From positions 1 to 64,000 of the forward strand of contig NZ_JBGYBX010000055.1 of assembly GCF_041817755.1 (NCBI RefSeq): DNA of 64,000 bases, in the 5' to 3' direction. The position numbers were made by a program, and so were the translations under genes. Source of the DNA: Glaesserella sp041817755 (GTDB lineage Bacteria > Pseudomonadota > Gammaproteobacteria > Enterobacterales > Pasteurellaceae). The notes below the pieces were generated by a model. The model was not told the origin of the DNA, ran no database searches, and worked only from the letters and a program-made list of their open reading frames with translations. Position 1 is the stretch's first letter, and each line of letters begins with the position of its first letter. Positions 1 through 8,796 of this stretch are shown in pieces.

Positions 1-338
1 ACACCTAAAGAGATAAGACCTCATACCAGATATAATTATCGTTTTACGTAAAAAAACAAGTTTAATTATATGCTCTACACATTATATTTACAATAACAAA
101 TAAACCCCAAAAAAAATATTCTTTATAAATCATATCAAAAGCCCCCATTAACAAAAACAAAACATTTATTTAATACTTTACACCTTAATGTAATTTAACT
201 TTATTTAATATTATATCATTGAGTTTATTATATAAATAATTTAGCATCTTTATTGAGACAGACGATACTTTGATACTTTTTTACTGTCTACTCTTATGCC
301 TTTAACACCTTTCGACACTTATTATTTGGAAACTTTTT
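1..338. other. AT-rich region without a clear gene
   Basis: This stretch is strikingly AT-rich compared with most of the window and I see no ribosome binding site followed by a sustained coding frame. On the minus strand a frame opens with ATG at 24-22 and runs off the left edge, but only eight codons are visible and no good ribosome binding site precedes it, so it is not called. The last part must carry the promoter and leader of the acyltransferase starting at 339. I cannot pick a convincing -35/-10 pair because the background is so A/T-rich. Confidence 0.6.
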
Positions 339-2183
339 ATGAGCAATATCCACTATCGTGCAGACATTGATGGCTTAAGAGCTGTCGCTGTCCTATCCGT
401 TATCCTATTTCACATCAACGCAACATGGCTACCCGGTGGGTTTCTCGGTGTAGATATATTCTTCGTTCTTTCTGGTTATTTAATTACGCGGATTATCAGT
501 AAAGAAATGGATGAAGGATCATTTTCATTTATTGGCTTTTATAAACGAAGGGCTAAGCGCATTCTACCAGTATTTGTATTAATTCTATTTTTTACTACAC
601 TTGCCTCTTACTTTTTACTTCTTAAATATGATTTCCTGCAATATTTAAAATCCACCATTGCATCACTTCTGTTCTCCGCCAATCTCTTTTTCGCCCGTAG
701 AGGCGATTATTTTGATATTTCCGCATCGGAAAGACCTTTGCTGCATATTTGGTCCCTATCTGTAGAAGAGCAATTTTATTTTTTCTTCCCGATTCTATTA
801 TTGCTTTGTTTTAAATTATTTAAAAATAAAGCGCAATTAATGATTATCGGCTTAATAATTATCAGCTTACTTTCACAATTTTCATCTTTTTTCGGATTAG
901 AAAAATATTATTTATCCCATATTCGGGCTTATGAATTACTTATTGGCTCTCTATTTGCCTTTATTTCGCCCCGAAAAGCGGAAAAAGGCACTCCGTCGCT
1001 GTTATTGTTCATTATTATCGTCATGATGTTTATCCCTAAAGACGTATTGCCCGGTAACGGCTATGTTGAACGTTTGATCGTCTGCTTTAGTGTCGGGCTG
1101 TTAATCTTATTCGGACATTATAGTGTGCAAAATAAACGGGATATGGCCTATACCTTACTGAGTACGAAGGTGATGGTTGGTATCGGTTTAATTTCTTATT
1201 CACTCTATCTATGGCATTGGGCAATTTTATCTTTATTGCGTTATATTTATATGGACAACATTTTGCCATATAATGTCATCATTGTGTCCGTAATCAGCAT
1301 GTTTATACTGGCCTATTGTTCTTATCGCTTTGTTGAAAACCCTATACGTAAAATACAAAATCTATCTAACAAACAATTTTTAGGCAGTATGTTGGCTTAT
1401 TTCGCCTTGCTCATTCCCGTCGGAGGACTGACTTATCAAGCATCAAAAGAAGCCGATGCACAGACCCGTTTGATTTGGGATTATACCGATGCATGTCACG
1501 ATACCGTTTTAGACAGCGGTTGCAAAAAAGGCAATCCCGAAGCTCCCGTTACCATCTTAGTTGCCGGAGATTCCCATGCAGGTCAATATAATCTCTTTAT
1601 TGACAATGTCGGTAAAAAAGAAGGATGGGCTGCCGATGTCATCTCATCCAATGCGTGTCCGGTCGCTATTGGTTTCAGACTCCCGTTGGATAACCGCCGA
1701 GCAGATCGTTGTAACAGCTACATGACCTATGTTGAAAATCATCTCAATAAATACCAAACCGTAATGCTGATAGAGCGCTGGATGATTCATCTGTCTTATC
1801 CTGGTTTTCTACAACGGTTTGAAGAAACTCTTCAAACCTTACTGAAAGAAGGAAAGCAGGTTTACGTAGTCAAAGATAATCCTATGGCATCTTATCCAAT
1901 TCTTCGTAAATATATGTTGGCAGAAAAAGGGATACATATTCATTATCAAACAGAATACCGCAGACAAGAAATTGAAAAAACCGTTCAAGCGAATAACATT
2001 GTCAAACAACTTGTTGACAAATATCCTGAAGTTCATTGGGTGGATTTTACCAACCATATACCGGAAGATTTTATGATTGATAATCTTCCTATTTATCGGG
2101 ATTATGATCACCTGAATCCATACGGTGTAGAAAAATTATCCGAACGATTTATCGCCAAAGATACGCTGATACGAATCCAGTAA
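339..2183 (+). CDS. Membrane acyltransferase of the OafA/YrhL type with SGNH domain
   Basis: This 614-residue protein has the two-part build of O-antigen/LPS O-acetylases. Residues 1 to about 350 form a multi-pass membrane acyltransferase-3 domain, opening with the typical DGLRAVAVLSVILFH signature and containing the SVEEQFYF motif. The C-terminal part is a periplasmic SGNH hydrolase-like domain with GDSH near residue 410 and a DHLN motif near residue 589 that would supply the catalytic Asp/His. The family usually moves an acetyl group onto a surface sugar; the substrate here is unknown, with lipooligosaccharide or capsule most likely. The gene looks lower in GC than its neighbours and has an AT-rich upstream region, so it may be variably present. 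A hairpin terminator follows directly, so it is probably monocistronic. Confidence 0.88.
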   Translation: MSNIHYRADIDGLRAVAVLSVILFHINATWLPGGFLGVDIFFVLSGYLITRIISKEMDEGSFSFIGFYKRRAKRILPVFVLILFFTTLASYFLLLKYDFLQYLKSTIASLLFSANLFFARRGDYFDISASERPLLHIWSLSVEEQFYFFFPILLLLCFKLFKNKAQLMIIGLIIISLLSQFSSFFGLEKYYLSHIRAYELLIGSLFAFISPRKAEKGTPSLLLFIIIVMMFIPKDVLPGNGYVERLIVCFSVGLLILFGHYSVQNKRDMAYTLLSTKVMVGIGLISYSLYLWHWAILSLLRYIYMDNILPYNVIIVSVISMFILAYCSYRFVENPIRKIQNLSNKQFLGSMLAYFALLIPVGGLTYQASKEADAQTRLIWDYTDACHDTVLDSGCKKGNPEAPVTILVAGDSHAGQYNLFIDNVGKKEGWAADVISSNACPVAIGFRLPLDNRRADRCNSYMTYVENHLNKYQTVMLIERWMIHLSYPGFLQRFEETLQTLLKEGKQVYVVKDNPMASYPILRKYMLAEKGIHIHYQTEYRRQEIEKTVQANNIVKQLVDKYPEVHWVDFTNHIPEDFMIDNLPIYRDYDHLNPYGVEKLSERFIAKDTLIRIQ

Positions 2184-2190
2184 CATTCCA

Positions 2191-2217
2191 ACGCCTGACA
2201 CCCTCAGGCGTTTTTTA
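2191..2217 (+). terminator. Rho-independent terminator after the acyltransferase gene
   Basis: An 8-base stem (ACGCCTGA at 2191-2198 pairing with TCAGGCGT at 2204-2211) with a 5-base loop is followed by a run of T. It begins 8 bases after the stop codon and separates the acyltransferase from the next transcription unit. Confidence 0.9.
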
Positions 2218-2297
2218 TTGCGGAGCATTCTTTTCGTTTTAAAACGATCCTAACGTAAATCGTACAAAGTGATCTATAAGATTCATGGAAAAAACGC

Positions 2298-2303
2298 TAT
2301 AAT
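2298..2303 (+). promoter_or_regulatory. Candidate -10 box for the methyltransferase-perM-yvcK run
   Basis: A perfect TATAAT lies about 75 bases before the methyltransferase start and after the preceding terminator, where a promoter is needed. No good -35 hexamer sits 16-18 bases upstream, so the call rests on the -10 match and position only. Confidence 0.4.
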
Positions 2304-2378
2304 CCTTCCATTTTCCACCGCCTCGATAACGAGTATCAAGCGGTAAGATTGTGCAAATTTTTTGCAAAAGGAGGTTAT

Positions 2379-3134
2379 ATGAAAAAAGAAGAAATCGGAC
2401 ATCATTTTCTCGCCCGTTTAGGTAAAACGCGTTTACGTCCGGGTGGAAAACTGGCGACGGATTGGTTGATTGCCAACGGTGATTTCAAACAAAATAAAAA
2501 AGTGCTTGAAGTTGCTTGTAATATGGGAACAACCGCAATAGAAATTGCCAAACAATTCGGCTGCCAAGTCATCGGTATTGATTTGGATGAAGCAGCGCTG
2601 GAAAAAGCACGTCATCACATTAAAGAAAATAATCTCGACGCACTCGTGCAAGTTCAACGCGCCAATGCAACCAAACTGCCGTTTGACGATAACAGTTTTG
2701 ATATTGTTATTAATGAAGCGATGCTGACGATGTTACCGAATGAAGCGAAAGAGAAAGCCATTCGTGAATATTGGCGGGTGTTAAAACCAAACGGTTTTTT
2801 ATTGACGCATGACGTCATGCTGAATACCGATGATGCCGAAGGTGTCATTGCACAACTGCGTGAAGCGATTAACATCACCGTTTCTCCATTGTCAAAACAA
2901 GATTGGAAAGAAACGTTTCTCCGATGCGGATTCCGTAACGTGGAAACCTTTAGCGGTGAAATGAGTTTGCTTTCTCCGAAAGGGCTTATTTATGATGAAG
3001 GCGTGTTGGGTGCAATGAAAATCGTCGGCAATGCTTTAAAACCGGAAAATCGAGATACGTTCAAAAAAATGTTCCGCACCTTTAATGATCCTGAAAAAAA
3101 ATTAGGATTTATTGCTGTTTGTAGCCAAAAATAG
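2379..3134 (+). CDS. SAM-dependent methyltransferase, class I (UbiE-like)
   Basis: This 251-residue soluble protein has a Rossmann-type methyltransferase fold. Motif I (LEVACNMGT, near residue 43) and the acidic ribose-binding loop (GIDLDEAAL, near residue 66) form the S-adenosylmethionine site. Motif NSFDIVINEAMLTML near residue 107 and VLKPNGFLLTHDV near residue 138 are the later class I motifs. The ATG at 2379 is chosen because AAAGGAGG lies just upstream; a TTG 30 bases earlier is also in frame but would bury that site. Small-molecule methyltransferases of this type are widespread and the substrate cannot be read from sequence. It probably forms one transcription unit with the permease gene 15 bases downstream. 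Confidence 0.85.
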   Translation: MKKEEIGHHFLARLGKTRLRPGGKLATDWLIANGDFKQNKKVLEVACNMGTTAIEIAKQFGCQVIGIDLDEAALEKARHHIKENNLDALVQVQRANATKLPFDDNSFDIVINEAMLTMLPNEAKEKAIREYWRVLKPNGFLLTHDVMLNTDDAEGVIAQLREAINITVSPLSKQDWKETFLRCGFRNVETFSGEMSLLSPKGLIYDEGVLGAMKIVGNALKPENRDTFKKMFRTFNDPEKKLGFIAVCSQK

Positions 3135-3149
3135 AACAGGACAATCACT

Positions 3150-4226
3150 ATGTTTGAGTTATTCCAAAATTGGTACAAACAAAAATTTAATGATCCGCAA
3201 ACCGTGGCACTGCTTGCCATTTTACTCATTGGTTTCGGGATCATTTACTTTTTTAGCCATCTGCTCATGCCTCTGTTGGTGGCGATTGTGTTTGCTTATC
3301 TGCTTGAATGGCCGATTCGCTTTCTTAGTGCAAAGCTTAAATTTCCTCGTACACTCAGCTTAGTTATTGTATTGGGCGGATTCATTTCTCTTTCGATTTT
3401 CCTTTTTGTCGTGATGTTACCGTCGTTATGGAACCAAGGGGTCACATTCGTAAAAGATTTACCGTCCATGTTTAACCTATTGAATGCTTGGTTGGAAGCC
3501 TTACCAGAACACTATCCCGAAGTAATCGATTATGCCATGTTGGACTCACTGATGAATTCACTAAAAACCCGTATTTTAGGTTTCAGTGATTCACTGCTAG
3601 CGTTTTCTCTCAATTCGTTAGTTAGCTTGGTCGGATTAGGTATTTATGCGTTTTTGGTTCCGTTGATGGTGTTTTTCTTATTAAAAGACAAAGCGCTTTT
3701 TATTCGCTCTACCGTCAAATTTATGCCTAAAAACCGTCGGTTAGCCGCACGTGTTTGGGGCGAAATGCAGCAACAAATTGCCAATTACATTCGCGGTAAA
3801 TTCTTAGAAATATTCATCGTCGGGATCGCCACCTATGCGATTTTTCTGTTCTTTGATTTACGTTATCCGCTACTGCTTTCCGTTGCGGTTGGTCTGTCCG
3901 TATTGATTCCGTATATAGGCGCAGTATTGGTGACAATCCCGGTTGCTTTAGTCGCCTTATTCCAATTCGGATTATCCTCCGATTTTTATTATTTATTACT
4001 GGCGTTTGTCATTAGCCAATTATTGGACGGCAACATCGTCGTGCCGTTTTTATTTTCCGAAGCCGTGAACTTACACCCGCTCACCATTATTGTTGCCGTG
4101 ATTATTTTCGGCGGATTATGGGGTTTTTGGGGTGTCTTCTTTGCCATTCCGTTAGCCACATTAGTTAAAGCGGTCCTTAATGCGCTACCGTCTACGAATA
4201 CCGAAGAAGAATCACACGTACAGTAA
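3150..4226 (+). CDS. perM: AI-2E family (PerM-type) inner membrane permease
   Basis: This 358-residue protein has the layout of the PerM/YdiK/TqsA (AI-2 exporter) superfamily: two or three N-terminal membrane helices, a central amphipathic region of about residues 90-150, then a block of helices containing SVAVGLSVLIPYIGAVLVTIP and ending near NLHPLTIIVAVIIFGGLWG, the most conserved part of the family. Family members export autoinducer-2 or, in other bacteria, act in ion exchange; most have no proven substrate. The length is normal and the gene is close to both neighbours, suggesting co-transcription with the methyltransferase and the YvcK-like gene. The PerM name is by family resemblance, and a transport role for a given substrate is not shown. 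Confidence 0.85.
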   Translation: MFELFQNWYKQKFNDPQTVALLAILLIGFGIIYFFSHLLMPLLVAIVFAYLLEWPIRFLSAKLKFPRTLSLVIVLGGFISLSIFLFVVMLPSLWNQGVTFVKDLPSMFNLLNAWLEALPEHYPEVIDYAMLDSLMNSLKTRILGFSDSLLAFSLNSLVSLVGLGIYAFLVPLMVFFLLKDKALFIRSTVKFMPKNRRLAARVWGEMQQQIANYIRGKFLEIFIVGIATYAIFLFFDLRYPLLLSVAVGLSVLIPYIGAVLVTIPVALVALFQFGLSSDFYYLLLAFVISQLLDGNIVVPFLFSEAVNLHPLTIIVAVIIFGGLWGFWGVFFAIPLATLVKAVLNALPSTNTEEESHVQ

Positions 4227-4254
4227 ACTCGTTTTATAGAGGCTTTTGACACTC

Positions 4255-5178
4255 ATGGTTACACAAGAACTATCCCCTCGTCATCCGAATTTAAGTCAAT
4301 TGGATAAAGTCGTTGCGATTGGCGGCGGACACGGTTTAGGCAGAATACTGTCCGCGCTCTCTTTTTTGCGCGGGCGGCTAACCGGTGTTGTCGCAACGAC
4401 GGATAACGGCGGATCGACCGGGCGAATCCGCATGCAACACGGCGGTATTGCTTGGGGGGATCTGCGTAATTGTCTCACTCAAATTACCGTCAAGCCGACC
4501 GTCGCTTCCGCCTTATTTGAATATCGTTTCGGCGGTGACGGTGAATTATCCGGTCACAACTTGGGCAATCTGATTCTAAAAGCGCTGGAAGATATGAAAA
4601 TCCGCCCGCTTGTCGGATTGGATTTAGTCCGCGACTTACTGCACGTTCGAGTGGGGCTGATGCCGATGTCCGAACATCCGGTACACCTCGCCAGCCATTT
4701 AGTGACAGGAGAAACGATTGTCGGTGAAGTCTCTATTGACGCACTGACCGAATTACCGCAACAACTGTTTCTTGAACCCCAAGTACCGGCTACCCCGGAA
4801 GTGCTGGAAGAACTACATGGTGCCGATCTCATCATTTTAGGTCCCGGCAGTTTTTTAACCAGTGTGATGCCGAGTTTATTGATCCCCGAAATTGCCGAAG
4901 CGATTCATCAGAGCGATGCCAAAGTGATTTATATTGATAATATCGGTAAAGAACACGGCATTGCCGGCACACTGTCGCTGAATCATCGTGTGATGTGGTT
5001 GGAACGGGCTATCGGTCCTCAACGTTTAGACGGCATCATTACACTGCCGTCGGAGACCGTTAGGCTTCCAAGCTATATCACCGTACTCCGCCAAGATCTC
5101 AGTGCCGATGATGTAACCTACCGCCACGATCGTTATAAGCTCAGCAAAGCGATTAACGATATCATGGCATTATTTTAG
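4255..5178 (+). CDS. yvcK: YvcK/CofD-like protein (gluconeogenesis factor family)
   Basis: The 307-residue protein matches the YvcK/YbhK branch of the CofD/UPF0052 family. A glycine-rich nucleotide-binding loop (AIGGGHGLGR) is near residue 22, followed by ATTDNGGSTGRIR near residue 47 and the LGPGSFLTSVMP loop near residue 197. In Bacillus, YvcK binds UDP-sugars and links carbon metabolism to cell-wall synthesis; in enteric bacteria YbhK is little studied. The ATG at 4255 is preferred over the in-frame TTG at 4246, because the likely ribosome site AGAGG at 4238-4242 would be too close to the TTG. It follows the permease gene by 28 bases. The biochemical role in this organism is inferred from family only. 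Confidence 0.85.
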   Translation: MVTQELSPRHPNLSQLDKVVAIGGGHGLGRILSALSFLRGRLTGVVATTDNGGSTGRIRMQHGGIAWGDLRNCLTQITVKPTVASALFEYRFGGDGELSGHNLGNLILKALEDMKIRPLVGLDLVRDLLHVRVGLMPMSEHPVHLASHLVTGETIVGEVSIDALTELPQQLFLEPQVPATPEVLEELHGADLIILGPGSFLTSVMPSLLIPEIAEAIHQSDAKVIYIDNIGKEHGIAGTLSLNHRVMWLERAIGPQRLDGIITLPSETVRLPSYITVLRQDLSADDVTYRHDRYKLSKAINDIMALF

Positions 5179-5246
5179 GCTTGCAAGCGGTCAGTTTTAC
5201 GTATAAATTTGCACACTTTTATTTTCCCCGTTTCTAAGGATATTTT

Positions 5247-6332
5247 GTGCGCGTCACCGATTTCCATTTTGATTTACCCGACGAACTGATTGCCCGCTAC
5301 CCGACACCGCAACGAACGGCAAGCCGGTTGCTTTACCTCAATGGTGCAAGCGGCGAATTTCAGGATCAACGTTTCTGTGATTTACTCTCCCATATCAATC
5401 CGGGAGACTTACTCATTTTCAATAATACCCGCGTCATTCCCGCCCGCTTATACGGACGAAAAGCCAGCGGCGGAAAATTAGAAGTATTAGTCGAACGGGT
5501 ATTAGATGCTCATCGCTGTTTAGCGCATATTCGTGCCTCGAAAGCACCGAAAGAAGGAACAACAATTATCCTTGGCGAAGATAAACTTGGTGCAGGTAAC
5601 GGATTTCACGCCACGATGATTGCCCGTCACGATGCCTTATTCGAACTACAATTTAATGCGAAACAACCGTTATTCGAACTATTGCAACAAGCCGGTCACA
5701 TGCCTCTGCCGCCTTACATTGATCGACCTGACGAAGATGCCGATCAAGAACGTTATCAAACCGTTTACAGTAAAGTGCTCGGAGCGGTTGCGGCTCCGAC
5801 GGCGGGACTGCATTTCGATAACCAAATATTACAGCGACTTCAGGAAAAAGGTGTGAATACCGCGTTTGTGACGTTACATGTCGGTGCCGGTACTTTCCAA
5901 CCGGTACGGGTCGACACGCTTGAAGAGCACAAAATGCATGCGGAATACGCCGAAGTCAGTCAAGACGTTGTCGATAAAATTATCGCCACCAAAGCGCAAG
6001 GGAAACGCGTAATTTGCGTCGGCACAACCTCCGTCCGTTCGATTGAAAGTGCTGCGCAAGCGGCTGAAGCAGAAGGTAAATTGATTATCCCGTTTTATTC
6101 GGATACCGCTATTTTTCTGTATCCCGGCAAGACGTTTCGCATCGTCGATGCCTTATTAACCAATTTCCACCTGCCCGAGTCCACGTTAATTATGCTGGTC
6201 TCTGCCTTTGCCGGTTATCACCATTGTATGCAGGCTTATCGACATGCGGTTGAAGCCCAATACCGCTTTTTCAGTTACGGGGATGCGATGTTTATCACCA
6301 AAAATCCTCATGCATTAGACGATCTTCCTTAA
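5247..6332 (+). CDS. queA: tRNA preQ1(34) S-adenosylmethionine ribosyltransferase-isomerase
   Basis: QueA transfers and isomerises the ribosyl part of S-adenosylmethionine onto preQ1 at tRNA position 34, making epoxyqueuosine, the penultimate step of queuosine synthesis. The 361-residue length is standard. Family landmarks are the N-terminal DFHFDLPDELIARYPT, NNTRVIPARLYG near residue 60, and the C-terminal LTNFHLPESTLIMLVSAFAG. The start is GTG at 5247 with AAGGA at 5236-5240; no suitable ATG is nearby and the N-terminus matches the family. queA often precedes tgt, but here it is followed by the convergent comEC gene, so tgt is not linked. Confidence 0.97.
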   Translation: MRVTDFHFDLPDELIARYPTPQRTASRLLYLNGASGEFQDQRFCDLLSHINPGDLLIFNNTRVIPARLYGRKASGGKLEVLVERVLDAHRCLAHIRASKAPKEGTTIILGEDKLGAGNGFHATMIARHDALFELQFNAKQPLFELLQQAGHMPLPPYIDRPDEDADQERYQTVYSKVLGAVAAPTAGLHFDNQILQRLQEKGVNTAFVTLHVGAGTFQPVRVDTLEEHKMHAEYAEVSQDVVDKIIATKAQGKRVICVGTTSVRSIESAAQAAEAEGKLIIPFYSDTAIFLYPGKTFRIVDALLTNFHLPESTLIMLVSAFAGYHHCMQAYRHAVEAQYRFFSYGDAMFITKNPHALDDLP

Positions 6333-6340
6333 ATGTCGAC

Positions 6341-6371
6341 GGCGCAAGAACAATATCTCAATACTTGCGCC
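6341..6371. terminator. Weak hairpin between convergent queA and comEC
   Basis: GGCGCAAG (6341-6348) pairs with CTTGCGCC (6364-6371) across a 15-base loop, in the 43-base gap between the two convergent stop codons. Neither strand has a clear T run after it, so termination strength is doubtful. Confidence 0.35.
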
Positions 6372-6375
6372 TTGG

Positions 6376-8658
6376 CTACCTCCCCAAATACTCGCTATAC
6401 CAACTGCTCCACTTATCCCTTGCGGTTGTAATACGGTAATGATCTCGGTAAAAAGCGACCTTGATCATCCCTACCTGTGCGGTATTCAAGACAGTAGAAT
6501 CATAATTCAGCAAGCGCTCCACAACTTGCCGGTTCGGATGCTTCCAAGGATTCCAACGTCCCGCCGAAATCATTGCATAATTCGGTCGGGTATGGGCAAG
6601 TAATGTTTGACTTGTACTGGTTTGACTACCGTGATGACCGACTTGCAGAAAATCGATTGTCCCGATCTGCCTTGCGTATTGCCGTTCCTCCGCCACACCA
6701 CTGTCTCCCGTGAACAACACACGAGATTGGCCAATTTCAACCAATAATACGCATGAATCTTCATTTTTAGCGTGCGGTACCGTTTGGTTCGGGTAAACGG
6801 CCCGAACCTCTATTTCTCCGAATTGCCACCATTTACCGGCCACACAAGGCTCAAATGCGTGGTGGTTATCGCTATTTTGTCCCGATAACATTAATTTTGC
6901 CTGCGGATAATGTGTTAATAACGCTTTTGTACCACCGGCGTGATCGTTGTCATCATGACTGATAAATATTGCCTCAACCTCAATTCCTTCCCGCTTTAAA
7001 TAGGGCAGAATCTCCATGTCCGCCATGCTTCCGCCCACCCAACTCGCTCCGGTATCGTAAAAAACCGCCCTTTTCTGACCGCTTGTTTGATAAACCAATG
7101 CCATTGCCAAGCCTTGTCCGACATCAAAATTCACCCATTCGACCAAAGGAGGCGGAGAGAACAGGCGAACCGCAGCATATGCCCGATTGCACAATAGAAA
7201 AACGATAACCGCATATCCCCAATAACGCCACGGTTTATGATTGAGCTTGAGATAAAGACAGGTTAACACCAATACATTAATCGTGAGCAATTGCCATTGT
7301 TGTTGAGAGGAAAGATCAATCCAATACGGCGCCAACGGTTCAAGCAAAGCCAGACTCCACTGAATCAGCCAATCCGCCAGTTGCCAAGTTTGAAAGACAT
7401 TGTTCGTTAATAAACTGATTAAAATAATCGGCACCAATACCAAACTATACAGAGGGACAATCAACAGATTTGCCGGTAACGCCAATAATGATGAACCACC
7501 AAAAAACCACAGTTGCACAGGGGTAAACACCAACCAAATCCCGAGTTGTAAATGGATTAGCGGTAACAACAAGCGGTCGGTTACGCCGAATTTTTTGCAA
7601 AAATCGAACCGTATCCATTGATGGAAAGGAAAAAACCGGTACCAAAAAATTAAACTCGCAACCGCCAATACCGATAACCAAAAGCTGTCAGATAAGAGTG
7701 TGGTCGGATCTAAAATCAACAACAACGCCACGCCGCGCCACCATAATTGCCACGGCGTATAGTGCCGGCGTAAAAATCGGCACAGTAACACCAGACTGAT
7801 GGCAATTAAGGTTCTCACGGTCGGGATCGCAAAACCCGCTAAAAAACTATAACCGGCAGCAAAAATCCAACCCAGCGTATTTGCAAAATAATGGGCGAAA
7901 CCGACCGCTTGTATTAGCCGAAAGCGTAGTGCGATCCAATGAAGTAACTTGGCAAACCAAAAGCCGAACAGAAAAGCAAAACCGATATGTAAACCTGAGA
8001 TGGCGATCAGATGCGCCGTTGTCGTTTGCTGAAATAACGTCCAATGCGATGCGGGTAACCATGCCCGTTCCCCAAATGCCAATGCCAACAACAGCCCTTG
8101 TGATGCTAACCGCTCCGTTTGATCTTTCACAAAATAAAGCCACCGTGTTCGTTGCGGTTCTGTTCCTTTCAGTTCCACCCGCTCCGCCCGTTTTACACTG
8201 GCGAGTTGTTCAATATGCTGTGCTACATACCAGCGCTGACGATCGAAGTTACCTTGATTTAACCGTCCTGAGATCGGTCTAATATTCAATTCCGCCCGAT
8301 ACTGCGCATGTAATATTAACGGCGTATCGCTCTGCCATGTCAAATAAATCCGCCTCCCGTTCGAGCGTTCGGCAATTGCCGATTGGTATTCTTGCTGTTT
8401 GAGAATTTGCGTTACGGTAATGTTATCGACAACCTTTTCGGCAACGACATTATCAAGCACTTGATAAAGATGAAAGATATAGGCGTAGCTTAAGCCGATA
8501 ATAATGCCTAGCGCGCTGCATAAAGAATCCCGACGTACTATACCGAATATGCCTAATAATACTGCGCCGATGATTGCATAAATCAGCCATTCACCGGGTA
8601 AACATAATATCGGCAATAACAGCAACACGATGCTTTGACAGAAACGGTCCAAATTCAT
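6376..8658 (-). CDS. comEC: DNA internalisation/competence protein ComEC (Rec2)
   Basis: This 760-residue polytopic inner-membrane protein forms the channel that carries single-stranded DNA into the cytoplasm during natural transformation. N-terminal helices precede the core competence domain, whose signature LIAISGLHIGFAF is near residue 210. The C-terminus carries a metallo-beta-lactamase-like domain with HDDNDHAGG near residue 570 and VGHHGSQTS near residue 670, thought to degrade the non-transported strand. H. influenzae rec2 mutants bind DNA but do not internalise it. The reading frame is intact, so the gene should be functional. It is a separate unit, with the sstT terminator upstream and a CRP-S-like site 83 bases before the start. 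Two intact uptake-signal cores lie within the gene (7078-7086, 7569-7577). Confidence 0.96.
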   Translation of the reverse strand: MNLDRFCQSIVLLLLPILCLPGEWLIYAIIGAVLLGIFGIVRRDSLCSALGIIIGLSYAYIFHLYQVLDNVVAEKVVDNITVTQILKQQEYQSAIAERSNGRRIYLTWQSDTPLILHAQYRAELNIRPISGRLNQGNFDRQRWYVAQHIEQLASVKRAERVELKGTEPQRTRWLYFVKDQTERLASQGLLLALAFGERAWLPASHWTLFQQTTTAHLIAISGLHIGFAFLFGFWFAKLLHWIALRFRLIQAVGFAHYFANTLGWIFAAGYSFLAGFAIPTVRTLIAISLVLLCRFLRRHYTPWQLWWRGVALLLILDPTTLLSDSFWLSVLAVASLIFWYRFFPFHQWIRFDFCKKFGVTDRLLLPLIHLQLGIWLVFTPVQLWFFGGSSLLALPANLLIVPLYSLVLVPIILISLLTNNVFQTWQLADWLIQWSLALLEPLAPYWIDLSSQQQWQLLTINVLVLTCLYLKLNHKPWRYWGYAVIVFLLCNRAYAAVRLFSPPPLVEWVNFDVGQGLAMALVYQTSGQKRAVFYDTGASWVGGSMADMEILPYLKREGIEVEAIFISHDDNDHAGGTKALLTHYPQAKLMLSGQNSDNHHAFEPCVAGKWWQFGEIEVRAVYPNQTVPHAKNEDSCVLLVEIGQSRVLFTGDSGVAEERQYARQIGTIDFLQVGHHGSQTSTSQTLLAHTRPNYAMISAGRWNPWKHPNRQVVERLLNYDSTVLNTAQVGMIKVAFYRDHYRITTARDKWSSWYSEYLGR
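7078..7086 (-). repeat. DNA uptake signal core (within comEC)
   Basis: Perfect ACCGCTTGT, the complement of the Apl-type core ACAAGCGGT, inside the coding region. Confidence 0.8.
7569..7577 (+). repeat. DNA uptake signal core (within comEC)
   Basis: Perfect ACAAGCGGT followed by C. A TTTTTTGCAAA tract lies about 20 bases downstream, like the extended A/T part of the Apl-type signal. Confidence 0.85.
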
Positions 8659-8705
8659 AAATTCAGCTATCGATGGATAAGTAGCCGAAGTATGCCGTTT
8701 AGTTC

Positions 8706-8753
8706 AGAATAGGAAAGAAAAGGAGAGTGATTTTTCGACGAGGTTCACAAAAA
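8706..8753 (-). promoter_or_regulatory. Candidate CRP-S site and promoter of comEC
   Basis: Read on the minus strand, TTTTTGTGA-N6-TCGAAAAA spans about 8753-8731. This fits the CRP-S pattern TGCGA-N6-TCGCA with one mismatch per half-site and the typical flanking T and A tracts. CRP-S sites need CRP plus Sxy and control competence genes, including rec2, in H. influenzae. A -10-like TATTCT lies at 8711-8706, which puts the start of transcription near 8699 and the CRP-S centre (8741.5) about 42 bases upstream, the expected spacing. Neither half-site is perfect, so this is a prediction. Confidence 0.6.
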
Positions 8754-8777
8754 TAACAACGGGGCTGCCAGCCCCGT
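8745..8777 (-). terminator. Rho-independent terminator of sstT
   Basis: On the minus strand, ACGGGGCT pairs with AGCCCCGT (8777-8770 with 8766-8759) across a 3-base loop, followed by a T-rich tract. It lies 19 bases after the sstT stop and just upstream of the comEC promoter. Confidence 0.88.
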
Positions 8778-8796
8778 GATATCCGATTTCAATAAC

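Noticed and set aside
1..24. Possible gene start on the minus strand running off the left edge
   Set aside because: Only eight codons are visible and no ribosome binding site is evident.
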